In this document: positions 12,201 through 21,688 of the stretch, piece after piece
Layout of the letters: each line of letters begins with the position of its first letter
How positions within the stretch are numbered: position 1 is the first letter of the stretch
NCBI GenBank assembly: GCA_039090855.1
Contig: CM077002.1
Coordinates: 83,270,194-83,334,193, forward strand
Direction: 5' to 3'
Length of the DNA: 64,000 nt
From: Macrothele yani
Lineage: Eukaryota; Arthropoda; Arachnida; Araneae; Macrothelidae
The notes under the pieces: generated by a model
Told to the model about the DNA's origin: nothing
The model's database searches: none
The model's input: the letters and a program-made list of their open reading frames with translations, nothing else
Position numbers and translations under genes: made by a program

Positions 12201-12671
12201 AATGAAGTTGAAGTTATGGAATATTCACTATTCAAACATAGCAGTAAAAAACGAAGCGTATATGTGCCAATGTCCAAAGCTTTCTAAGAGTTTTTTATAC
12301 GCAACCACCAGCGCACATTTCCGTTAGTGTTAAAAGGTTCTTCTGCGAGTAAGTCTTGTGTTGCGTTTAACAAATATACCACGTGAACGTGGCTTAGCAC
12401 ACAAAACAGAATTCAGTCAAAAACTTAGAAATTCACTGAGCACCAAAAATCTTAATGCATATTTCTGAAATTGGGCCAGATAAACCCTCAGAAATAAAAC
12501 AGCTGATCAAAGCTTGCTAACTGTGGCAAGGAATGAAAGACAGACATATATACTCCAAGCGCAATTTTATGATATCAATGTACAGCAAAATGAACAACTC
12601 TAGTTTTGTAAAATGAATCATGGTAATTTTTATTAGATTGAATGTAGTAACTTTGTGAAAATCATGTAAAT

Positions 12672-12908
12672 ACGCGGCGTCAGTTGAATAAATAAATCCA
12701 TCGCTCTTTCCACATTAAGCAACGCACAGCAACCGAAAAATTGTTATTCGGCCGCCGTCGGGGAAGGCTAACGCGCTCGGCTAGATATCGAGAGCTTCGG
12801 GATTCGTCCTCCCAACGGCGGCTGAATAAAAAATTTCGGTTGCTGTGCTGTGCGTTGCTTAACGTGGAAAGAGCGATGGATTTATTTATTCAACTGACGC
12901 CACGCGTT
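12672..12908. mobile_element. Foldback element D with tRNA-like centre, copy 1
   Basis: Arms of about 80 bp (ACGCG-GCGTCAGTTGAATAA outward to CCGAAAAATT and GGCCGCCG) are inverted copies of each other around a ~60-base centre. The centre reads GGCTAACGCGCTCGGCTAGA then TATCGAGAGCTTCGGGATTC. CTCGG/TCGAG can pair around a 7-base loop like an anticodon arm, and GGGATTCGTCC resembles a B box. It sits inside element C. I see no tRNA gene that would be functional. Confidence 0.75.
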
Positions 12909-13074
12909 TTGATGATTTTAACCTTGTATCTCGCCCTTTGGATTATTGCTATAATTGTATATAGCCAGTGCCGTTAATGCCCACCAGATGGAGATGTCTC
13001 AGTAGCTGAGCCCATCTTACGAATTTATTACGTCAGATGCTGACTGAAAAAGAAAAATACGCATAGCGCCGTGA

Positions 13075-13212
13075 ATTGTTGGCTGCTGTGGTGTAAGGCT
13101 AACGCGCTCGGCTAGATATCGAGAGATTCGGGGATCCCCGAAGGCCGAATAACTATTTTTCGGTTGCTGTGCGTTGCTTAACGTGGAAAGAGCGATGGAT
13201 TTATTTATTATT
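13075..13212. mobile_element. Foldback element D, partial second copy
   Basis: Repeats the tRNA-like centre (GGCTAACGCGCTCGGCTAGA) and the right arm (TTTCGGTTGCTGTGCGTTGC, then AAGAGCGATGGATTTATTTA). The left arm is missing. It lies 170 bases from copy 1 and, like it, inside element C. Confidence 0.75.
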
Positions 13213-14514
13213 GTAGTAACTTTTTTTGATCTAATTCACATGTTTCAAAAAGCAAGTATAGCTCATTTTGTTTAGTTTCCCAGAGTCTTTCAATATTATT
13301 AAGTCACATATTCAAAACTCCCCACCTGAAATTTTCAATCCCCTCCATTACTCCTTCCAGTTCAAATTTGAATTTTAAGCCCTGATGACGATCAGTAGGG
13401 CGTCTGCTCCCGTAGCCCATGGTACGCAGCGTGCGCAGTACCGTATGCTCACAGACGCTGCTTGGGCCTCAGACATTTAACCTACATGTGATTTGCGCAG
13501 CCGTCAAGCGGTCGGTCGGTCAGTCGGCTACTGCTTGCTCTCTGGGCGCTGATATATTTCCGATATGCACTTGATGCCGTCGCCTTCCGGTTCTTACCAC
13601 TTGGGCGATAAAATGCCCTATCTGTCTTGCGCCGACAATGCGTCTACGATCAAAGTCGCTCAGATCAGCACGTTTACCCATGTTTGTCGATTGCGATACT
13701 GCTGGGAAGCCTATTTATCGCCTGCATTCGGTTTCAGTCTGTTCCACTCTGCACGGGAAATGTCCATTACACCTATCTCTAATGTTTTGTCTACTGAGAG
13801 AATATTTCAACAGGATTCAGCTCTTTGTCATGTTGCTGCCGTGGGCAAAAATGTAGTTTCAGGAACCTTATATTACACTGCTAGAATGTCCAGGTAATAG
13901 CCCTGAGCTGAATCCAATAGAAAATCTGTGGGGCCCATTAAAGAAACTTGTTAGTCAGAAACAACCAATTAATAAACCGTGTAATTGATAGAAGCAAGCG
14001 TGCAATCTTGGTTTCACATTATAACATGGTTTACTCCATGGAACGCCGCTCTAAGGCTGTAATTGAGGCAAAAGATGTTCCGGCGAAGTACGTACTAACA
14101 GAAATGGTGAGATGATATGAAATACGCTTTACCGTGGTTTTCTGTGTATAACTTCTTTTAAAATGCAATTTTTCAAAAATAAAGTGTGATGCATTACATT
14201 CCGCATTAAATTATTTTTCTAATGATGTATAAGTTTTATGGTATTCTAAAGACTGATGTTATGAGACATCAAACCTCAGAAATACAAATTTTACAAAATT
14301 ATGGCCATTAGTGTACATAATACCTTCTTACTTCGTGACGTTTCATCCCGTAACATCGTACACAACAGCGTTCTTTTCAATTACATTGAACTTTTAAGTA
14401 CTTCCATGGTGTCATCTTGCATGAGACAATAAATAGCATCTGCAATTTAACTGCTGATAATTTAATGTAACATACAGTTAAAAGAAAGAAAAAAAAAAAA
14501 AAGGCAGGATTCCT

Positions 14515-14697
14515 TTATTTAAGAGTAACACCTTGAGCAACTCTATGGGCTATGAGAAGTCGTTCGTCCCTAATTTGGCGCCAATGGTACCAAGAAAGGC
14601 AGATAGCCCCCCATACTTCGTCGGAACTCGAACCCGGGCCCATCTCGGGCGAACGGTTTTAAGCCAGAGCTTAGACCACTGCGCCACCGGTGCGGCG
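14515..14697 (-). mobile_element. tRNA-derived SINE, copy 3
   Basis: Minus-strand A box (GGTGGCGCAGTGGTCTAAGC) and B box (CCGGGTTCGAGTTCC), then a shortened body and the AGTTGCTCAAGG tail. Lacks the usual 3' A run, so the 3' end is degraded. Confidence 0.82.
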
Positions 14698-15129
14698 AAT
14701 CTAAAGTATTGCATGCATGCCGACATACGTTAATATATAAGTATCACTGCATGAACATCAACTAGATTAGTTACACATCCTGTAACGTACATACACTACA
14801 TACATACATGTAATTAATTGCCCATTGCATACACAAATGGTAGAAAAATGAATTAGAGTACATTTGTCCTTTAAGTAAGACACAAAGAGGACAGTCAGTT
14901 TTTTTTTTTTAAAGAGAAAAAGACCCCTAATTTTAAGTATCAAACTAGCAGGTGTCATCTACTCCGTATCTGATTTAGCAGACTCTAGCGATGAGACTGA
15001 ACCAGAACTGAAAAACAGACATGCGCATCGACAATAGAAGTAGATTTTCAACTTTTACTCTCAGTGCGAAAAACTAGCAGAAATATTACTAACTACTCGG
15101 TCAGAGAAGAATGCCTAGGTTGAAATGCA
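14698..15129. other. No gene seen
   Basis: AT-rich with a T run near 14900. Nothing recognisable before mariner G. Confidence 0.5.
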
Positions 15130-15768
15130 CAGTATTCTGAAGACAAGATGCTGTTTCAGCGTTAATCCCTTCAGCAAAACGGACACTTTTGTGGCGCTTT
15201 GAAGCAGAAAGTGAAGGCTTTATACCGAGAATTATTACCGGAGATGAAACCTGGGTTCACTATCATCAGCCAGAAAGCAAATACAGAATGGTGCCATCCA
15301 TCCTCAGCAAAACCGAAGTTCCGCACGTAGCCAACTGCAGGGAAGGTTATGCTGACTCTCTTTTGGAATTAACGAAGCGTAATTTCGGAGCACAACATGC
15401 CCAGGAGGAACACTGTAACCAGTTACACGTATGCAGATATTATCAGAAATCATCTTCGACCTACAATCAAACCCGAACGACGTGGAATTTGAGTACCAAT
15501 GTCTTGTGGCAGCATGACAACGTTCGGCCCCAAACTGCCCGTGCAACGATTGCAACCATAGAAGACCTGCACTTCGAGTGTCCTCCACATCCGCCGTATT
15601 CACCTGACCTTGCCCCCAAGTGATTACCACATCTTTGGACCACTCAAAGATGCGAGCAGGTGGTGCATGAGTGACTGCACACGCAACCGAAAGAGTTTTG
15701 TTCTACAGAAATCGATGCACTTTGTAAGCGCTGGGGTACTTATAAATGGAGATTACATTGAAAAATAA
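15130..15768 (+). pseudogene. Decayed mariner transposase (element G)
   Basis: Reads, across frames, IITGDETWVHYHQPESK (first catalytic Asp in GDETW), LWQHDNVRPQTARATIATIE (second Asp), FECPPHPPYSPDLAP then, after a one-base shift, DYHIFGPLKDA (third Asp), ending NGDYIEK and a stop at 15768. HPPYSPDLAPxDYH is diagnostic of mariner transposases with three Asp residues. The N-terminal third is missing or unrecognisable. I could not define the terminal repeats. Confidence 0.87.
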
Positions 15769-17415
15769 TTCAGGATGATACCACTTTTGTTTAATAAATT
15801 GTGAGAAAAACTTATATAAAGTTTTCATTTGACTATCCCTTGTATATTTGATTCAAGCACTTGTCTCTTGTTTAAATTACTTAATTTTGTGCAAAAAACA
15901 AATGTTTCCGGGATTCATTCACCAATCAACTTGTAAATCTCAGCAGAGGCTACCGTATACCGGCACAGAATAAATTTACTGTGTTTATCGAGACTCCACT
16001 GAACTAACTATAACTTGTACATTCAAGCCTACCTTAAAATTAATTCTTCTTGACAAGTTTAGACCTGAATCTAATTCTATGTCAAACAATTACGCTGATT
16101 TTTTTTTTTTTTTTTTTTTTTTTGAAGAACTTCTGATTTGAACTTCAACCGTTATCACGTGTCTACTTGATGGACACAAAATTATTAAGTCTAACCTCAC
16201 TTCACAAATTCTTCTCAATACCAAGTACGAATATTACCCATTAGTTGCTCAACTTAATCAGCAATGAACCCTTGCTTAAATCATTTCATTTGTTTGAATA
16301 GTGCTTGTCCTTTTCCGCTCTGAAGCAAAACACAACTAACATGGTTAAAATTTAAGTTCCTTCATTTTCTGGTAGAAAGGTATTAGATTTTACCTCATCC
16401 TGCTTTTGAATGTTGTTCAACAGCTACTTGGTTAAAACATGGTTTTAAATCAAATCTCAATTGTCGCCCCTTTCTACTTCGTGTTGTCTTATATCTTATC
16501 TTTCTTTGTAAAAATTCAGATTCCCAGAAAAAAATTCTAGAAAAGTTTGAACGGACATTAAATATGTATTAGATTCAGCACTCAGAACTTCACTAAAAGT
16601 TTCGAAATCAACCCATTTCCAAGTCACAGAACATAGAAGAAGATTCAAAGTAGCAGAACTGCGCTGACATCTAATCTTATCTCTCCGGATACGTCAAGAA
16701 ATATCGGAGCGGAAGCAACACCATTTCTAGTTGGAGTTCGGCACTCATGGTACCTCCAGCGGAAGTGTTTTCAAGGATAGTGTTGCAGTGATGGATGATC
16801 GTAATACCATACACGCAGCACAGCGCAGCGCAGGAATGAATATAACATTGACTTCAATTTCGTGCACGAGAAATTCGTTGACAAATTGCTGCAGGCTGAT
16901 TTTTCGAATTTTGCTTGCCTAATGGGGTGAGATTCTTCCCTTACGATGACGCTTTGAAGACTGTTAAAAACTGTGCCTGTGGACAATTCACTGACACACC
17001 GTGCATTCCCGCCTGTTCCGCAATTCTAATAGCTAAAGTCTGGGGAACATATTGTGAAGATCCGTATGAAGTGCACTATTTCTTGTGGATGGGAGGTTAT
17101 CAAGAGTGCATTATTCACCGGAACCGTGAAGGCCTGCTGAAAATGTGCCGAATCATCAAGACAGGAGGCTGCAGCTTGTTCTTCAGCCCCTGATTAGGAT
17201 GGAGTACATTTTGATGTCCATGCTGGAGGACCGCGCGCAACAGAAGGTGAGCATCATGAAGTAAAGGTGAAACCTGCACTGGAAGGAGAGTCGGCTATAG
17301 TGCCTGACCTCCATGAACATGTGTGCCACTAAGGTGCTCAAGCCAAGACTGAAAATCGAGTCACATTCACCGTGAGGCGTTGAGCATTATCGGTTAATGG
17401 GGCAAGGAATACAAA
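15769..17415. other. No assignable gene
   Basis: Holds a T run of about 24 at 16100-16123. It also holds a 92-codon frame at 16915-17193 that is rich in Cys (NCACGQFTDTPCIPACS) and followed by a GT-rich junction near 17246. The frame resembles nothing I can name and has no partner exon in view. It could be an old exon or chance. Confidence 0.4.
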
Positions 17416-17417
17416 TA

Positions 17418-18691
17418 CAGGATGGTCGAAAAGTCCCCTTGGGGTTTCGACTGACAACTGTACAAAAACGAACATATCTACAGCAATGCGGTTTACGGCA
17501 TTTGAAAGAGTAAATATTCGAGTTTTTAATGCCATCTCTTTCGAACAGATGACGTTACGTGCTCGCAAATACCGACGCCGACTGCAAAACAACTGAAAAT
17601 GTCGTCGCCGCAGGAGAAAGGAATGTGCGTGCGTTAGTTTTTTGAGACGAAGTCTGTGATTACGGTACAAATTAATTACCGTCGGACATATGGGAAAGAT
17701 CAACCGAGTGATTTCAGTATCAGAGCGTGGCAGAAGAAATTCTTGGATGCTGAAAGCGTCCTGGACCGGCAAAGAGGTGGCAGACCTGCTGTCAGTGAAG
17801 AAACTGCGCAGAGCATACAGGAGGTTTTCACTCGCAGTCCGAGAAAGGCCTCTTTACAACTGAATGTTCCACGATCCACATTGATGGGAGTGCTTCACAA
17901 ACGTCTGAAACTAACCGCATACAAATTAAACCGAAAATTGAACCTCAGCGCTCAGCATTCTCTCGGGATATGTTGGTGCGGCTGAAAGTTGATGAAAGTT
18001 TCCTATGCCGTATAATGTTCTCGGATGAGGCAACCTTTTACGTGCACGGAAAAGTGAACACTCAGAACGTCTGTATATGGGCTAATGAAAACCCACATTC
18101 AGTCAGGGAGAGCGTCGCGCACAGTGCAAAGGTGTAGTTGGGCCATTATTCTCCTCCGAGACCACAGTGCAATTGAATAATTACCTGGACATGCTTTAGA
18201 ACCTTGCGGTTGTTCAACTACAGGATTTGAAACCAAACGTTATACTGTAACAAGATGGCGGCGCTCCCCCACATTGGGGACTTGACGTTCATGAATACCT
18301 GAACCGTGAGTTTTTCCGACAGGTGAATTGGCGGAGATAGTCCCATTTCTTGGCCACCCCGGTCATCACTCCTTTAAACTTCTTCCTCTGGAGGTATGTC
18401 AAGGACATGTTTTACCGGGGAAGATTAAGCAGCCTTCAGGAGCACAAACAGCGCATTACAGCAGTGTTTGATAGAATCGATCCTGACATGTTGGAGCGCA
18501 CATGGCAAGAAATTGAAAACCGACTGAATGTGCTACGTGCCATCAAAGGCGCACCTGTAGAGGTGTATTAAGGTAAGATTATTGAACTCAAATATTTACT
18601 CTTTTAAATGCCATAAACCGCATTGCTGTAGATCTGTTCGTTTTTGTACAGTTGTCAATCGAAACCCCTAAAGGACTTTTCGACCACCCTG
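17418..18691 (+). mobile_element. Mariner-group element H with ~100-bp inverted ends
   Basis: Left end CAGGATGGTCGAAAAGTCCC and right end, read inward, CAGGGTGGTCGAAAAGTCCT. Similarity continues through GTACAAAAACGAACA and GCGGTTTA for about 100 bases. TA flanks both sides (17416-17417 and 18692-18693). It carries one transposase pseudogene on the plus strand. Confidence 0.9.
17599..18571 (+). pseudogene. Transposase of element H, catalytic Asp changed to Asn
   Basis: From the ATG at 17599 it reads MSSPQEKGMCVR, a stop, then VQINYRRTYGKDQPSDFSIR and RQRGGRPAVSEE (DNA-binding half), ASLQLNVPRSTL and VLHKRLKLTAYK. The catalytic half has FSDEATFYVHGKVN (first Asp), QDGGAPPHWGLDVHEYLNRE (second Asp) and ITPLNFFLWRYVKD, where intact relatives have Asp in place of the Asn (codon 18377-18379). 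It ends IKGAPVEVY at 18571. Relatives that I recall have about 41 residues between the last two Asp residues, so this is probably the DD41D branch. Frameshifts and two or more stops are present. Confidence 0.86.
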
Positions 18692-18788
18692 TACATATTA
18701 CATCATTATAGACAAAACACTATTAAACCCCAAAGGACTTTTCGACCACCCCCTTCCCAACTTTACATCATTATAGACAAAACACTAT
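18672..18788 (+). repeat. Tandem duplication of the right end of element H plus flank
   Basis: AAGGACTTTTCGACCACCC followed by ACATCATTATAGACAAAACA and CTATT occurs twice, about 58 bases apart. The first copy spans the element's end. The second copy carries only about 20 bases of it. Confidence 0.85.
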
Positions 18789-21683
18789 TTATTAGAGAAC
18801 ACACAAACACCTGCAGAAAATAAACGTTATTTTAAATACAATGTAGTTGTTAAATAAGAAAAGTCACCAGTAATACGAGCATATATATACGTGAATTGCA
18901 TTCTAATGACTATTTAAATAATTCTATGCATTATTGTTTTCAGATGTTCTAATTCTTGGACCATTGACAATTACTTGGAATTACTCAATAGATATAGGGG
19001 TGGGAGGCTAAAAAGGAATTATAAATATGATCTGCAAAAATATTAGAAACATATCTAGTTATAAATGCTTTCTTGATGATGAAACTTTTTTATTTTGTTT
19101 GTTCTATTAATTTAGATATCACTGGAAATATGACATATTTTTAATACATGTTCTTAACGAGCGAACATTTTTCTTATAAATAATAGTTTCTTCTTTTTCA
19201 TTTTTAGAGCACAATTCAAATTGAAGAAATCGTTGCCTACCCTGTGTGTGTTAGAAATAGCGCCATTTTCGTGACACGTACAGTTGCTTTCACTGCAGAA
19301 TGAGAAGTGACAATACCGCATTTTAAACTTTAATTTCTCTGATGGATGTTTTGATTGTTTTCCCAAACCAGATAATGGCTTTTAAACAAACCAGATAATG
19401 GCTTTTCTGCAGAGCATGCTTGGTATATTTTTAACGAAGTTTCACGAATAATAAAAAAAAACGTGAAATCTTTAACCAGCGGAATTCATAAAAACGAGTA
19501 CCTCCGTCTTAAATAAAATAGTACCTTGTATTACACGCCCTCTTTGGAGTTTTATGGGCCTTGTTCCAGGAATTTTTAAATAAATGAGGATTCCTCTGTT
19601 AAAACCGTAGTCAAAGACAGTTTCTGCAAAATAGGGACTATTAAAGGGGCACAAAATGAAAGTTCCGTTCACTCAAGAACATGAATAGGAGAGTTCCTTT
19701 AGTAAGGCCTATCCCTATAAAAAACAAACAAAAAAACAGTCAAAATTTAGATGAAGACCTTTCATTCACTGCAAGTTTCAGTTGGTTGGGGAGCGTCATG
19801 GCATTCAAAACCTTGCTCTCTGGTGAAAGTTCATTGGAGGATTCTGCTGTTAGCGACGTCCTTAAATTTGAAAAGTTTGTCAGCAATGAAATTTTAGTAC
19901 CACCCCAAAATTTTAATGGAGATAAGACTGGTTTACTATTTTTAAACGCTATCCAAGAAAACACGCTCGCTTTAAAATTTGAGTTCTGTAGTAAAGGGAC
20001 ACATTGTTGCTACCAATGAAACAGTTAACTTAAGCTACCGTTCTTGGTGATATGAAAAAGTCGACTAAGCCATGAGCGCTCAAAACAACTTTAAGTTTCC
20101 TTCCTGTTGTTCACAAATCACAAAAGTTAGCCCCGCAATTGAAAAGTTAGTCACAGAAGGATGTTCATTGATAAAGCCCCGTCTCACACTTCATAACAGA
20201 GTCCCACAACAAACAGGAAATCGAACTATTGTTGCCCGGCAACATCGTTCGGTGACTACCAACAACCTGATTTGGTCTAACAACAAAGCTTTAAAAAAAA
20301 ATGAAGCAAACAAAAACAATACTAAAAAATGCGCGAATTCTGCAATTCCGCTGATTTTACGACTGACAGATACATACCACTAATATATACTTTTTAAAAA
20401 TATCTCAATTCCGTCATGATGGCTTATACTTAACACTTCTTTCTTTACGAATAACGTCAACAGTGAATTTATCGGATAAGGATTGCAAAAGACGCCATTT
20501 AAAAATCGATTTCCTATCCATCGCAAGAACGTGTTCGCTTCCTCCCCTTTCAAAGCCAGTGATCGAGAGGAAAACCGGAAAAATCATTCCAGTGTACAGA
20601 GACTGAAAAAACGAGACTACTGCATTTCAAAAAATTGTCCAGGTAATCATATTTAATATTCTTGAAATTAAAAATAAGCGGCTTGTATAAACGCAATGGG
20701 TAACAGAAAGTTCGCTTACTTTTTTTTCTTTTTTGTATTGTTGTTAAAGCGGGAACTTGTTTTAAACGAAAATCTGTGTAAAGTTTAGCAATTTTTACGC
20801 AATTTCATGTTAAAACTAGTTTTACACAATTCTAGGGATTCGAACTTCAAAATCAATTCATGACATCCTGTTCCACAGATAACACAAGGAAAAACACGAC
20901 TGACCTAGCGCTATTGTTTTATTGAAAAGATAACACATTGACAATAGACTCGCTCTATTCACATACTGTATCTTTATTTTCGAAATAACTGCGAAGTTTT
21001 TAGACCTTAACAGGCCCTTCACCTTGAAAAGGAAAAATGAATAACAACGATCGTAAGAACTGAACAGCCTATACAACATGAATAAACGGGGTGTAGACTC
21101 GGGAAAAATGCATTTAGCTCTGCTTACTGGAATACCACCAAGTTATAAAAGCAATTCACATCGTCCTTCAGACCATGTTTTCACTTTGGAATTTATTCTT
21201 CAGATTTTATCATAGACTATTTCTTTCGCGCATCGGATGTGCCAAAATATTCACTGAACAATTTGTAAAAGCTGTTGAGATTTCACTCAACTTTTTTACT
21301 CTCAACAAAGTAGTCACCGGAAGATTGGATTCCTCAAGCTGTTAAAATGCCAGGGTTCACAAAATTCTATTCTCATTCCAAACTCAAGTCGACGGGGACA
21401 CTGAAACAGCTGGTGTAAACCCGTACGTGACAGTCAAATCGAATGCCAGAGTTGCATTCTATCTCGAACACTTTTACACGAACTTCTGAATTATATGTCA
21501 TTTTTCTAGAATTTAGTTACAGTATATTAAATAAATACCATTTAAAATGCGCACACAAAATTATAAACACAGTGTTCTCACCACTCTTTTTTCTCTAGCG
21601 CACGGCTAATTAGGTCACGTTGTGATTTATGGAGTTAGGCATTTGTGTGCAAGTTGTCCCGCAATTTTAAAGCGATTTTTTCG
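18789..21683. other. Long AT-rich stretch, no gene recognised
   Basis: Contains frames of 112 and 103 codons at 19681-20019 and 20072-20383 whose translations resemble nothing I know. AACCAGATAATGGCTTTT is repeated in tandem at about 19366 and 19388. No element ends seen. Confidence 0.45.
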
Positions 21684-21688
21684 CTGTA

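Larger units (their letters stand above)
10965..13384 (+). mobile_element. Element C, copy 1 (CAGGG...CCCTG ends, 5-bp target duplication)
   Basis: Starts CAGGGCGGGATGGCGGG and ends TTTGAATTTTAAGCCCTG. The bases ATGAC occur directly before (10960-10964) and after (13385-13389). It interrupts the transposase of element B at a point where the two flanks rejoin in the correct order. Inside are motifs shared with the other copies: a GC hairpin at the left end (GGCGGGATTCCCGCC), GACTGTTACGAATCAGG, repeated CTTTCGAAAACGGAAGT blocks, and a right third with CCACGTGAACGTGGC and GGGCCAGATAAA. No long open frame. Foldback D is inserted near its right end. Without D it would be about 1.9 kb. Superfamily unknown. 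Confidence 0.85.
10380..13691 (-). pseudogene. Transposase of element B, two parts (13390-13691 and 10380-10959)
   Basis: The N-terminal part starts at the Met at 13691 with MGKRADLSDFDRRRIVGARQ, a typical Tc1 DNA-binding start, and reads on to TMGYGSRRPT just before element C. The C-terminal part resumes with AWCREHQNWTSEV and VVWSDESCFQLYRADGR (first catalytic Asp). It then gives a degraded second block (CFRSTMRHNTEAWVEEHSS, where the family would have QQDN...), PRSPDLNP near 10560, and ends SMPQCVQAVIRARRRPTRY with a stop at 10380. Frameshifts are present in both parts. This is a different Tc1 subfamily from A and E. Confidence 0.85.
10347..13802 (-). mobile_element. Tc1-like element B, inserted in A and itself split
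   Basis: Ends share GACAAAACATTAGAGATA (left copy at about 10357-10374, right copy reversed near 13774-13791). TA is on both sides (10345-10346 and 13803-13804). Joining the flanks at that TA restores the spacing of element A's FQQDS block, so the boundaries are well supported. The transposase runs on the minus strand and is interrupted by element C at 10965-13384. Confidence 0.88.
9680..14115 (+). pseudogene. Transposase of element A, two halves (9680-10344 and 13805-14115)
   Basis: The first half reads, over several frames, a DNA-binding region (RRIKRLCLSDKESI; SARIVRCRLKVFGL), a Lys/Arg-rich linker (SFLSPKQRRKRLEWAKNHVN) and the first catalytic block (IWSEEIKTSTFGSDG, with Glu where Asp is usual). 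The second half holds FQQDSALCHVAAV and SPELNPIENLWGPLKKLV, the other two catalytic blocks, then a C-terminus near MERRSKAVIEAK. The interruption falls one codon before FQQD. Frameshifts and stops are many, so the gene is dead. It is typical of a Tc1 family with long inverted repeats. Confidence 0.85.
9243..14313 (+). mobile_element. Tc1-like element A, split by a nested insertion
   Basis: The left end begins CACCAGTGGCCAAAATTGTG and the right end, read inward, begins CACTAATGGCCATAATTTTG. The two ends stay similar for about 125 bases. TA flanks both ends (9241-9242 and 14314-14315). Transposase sequence on the left stops at 10344 and resumes at 13805. The 3.46 kb between them is element B with its own passengers. 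Without that insert, element A would be about 1.6 kb, a normal Tc1 length. Confidence 0.88.

Noticed and set aside
13381..13400. CTGATGACGATCAG as a hammerhead core
   Set aside because: No GAAA follows at the right distance and no stem II forms. The text spans the end of element C and its target duplication.
16915..17193. Cys-rich 92-codon frame as a real gene
   Set aside because: No recognised family, no partner exon and no start context. Kept only as a note in the gap entry.
19681..20383. Two frames of 112 and 103 codons as a host gene
   Set aside because: Translations are not recognisable, the opposite strand is also open over part of it, and there are no splice or promoter signs.
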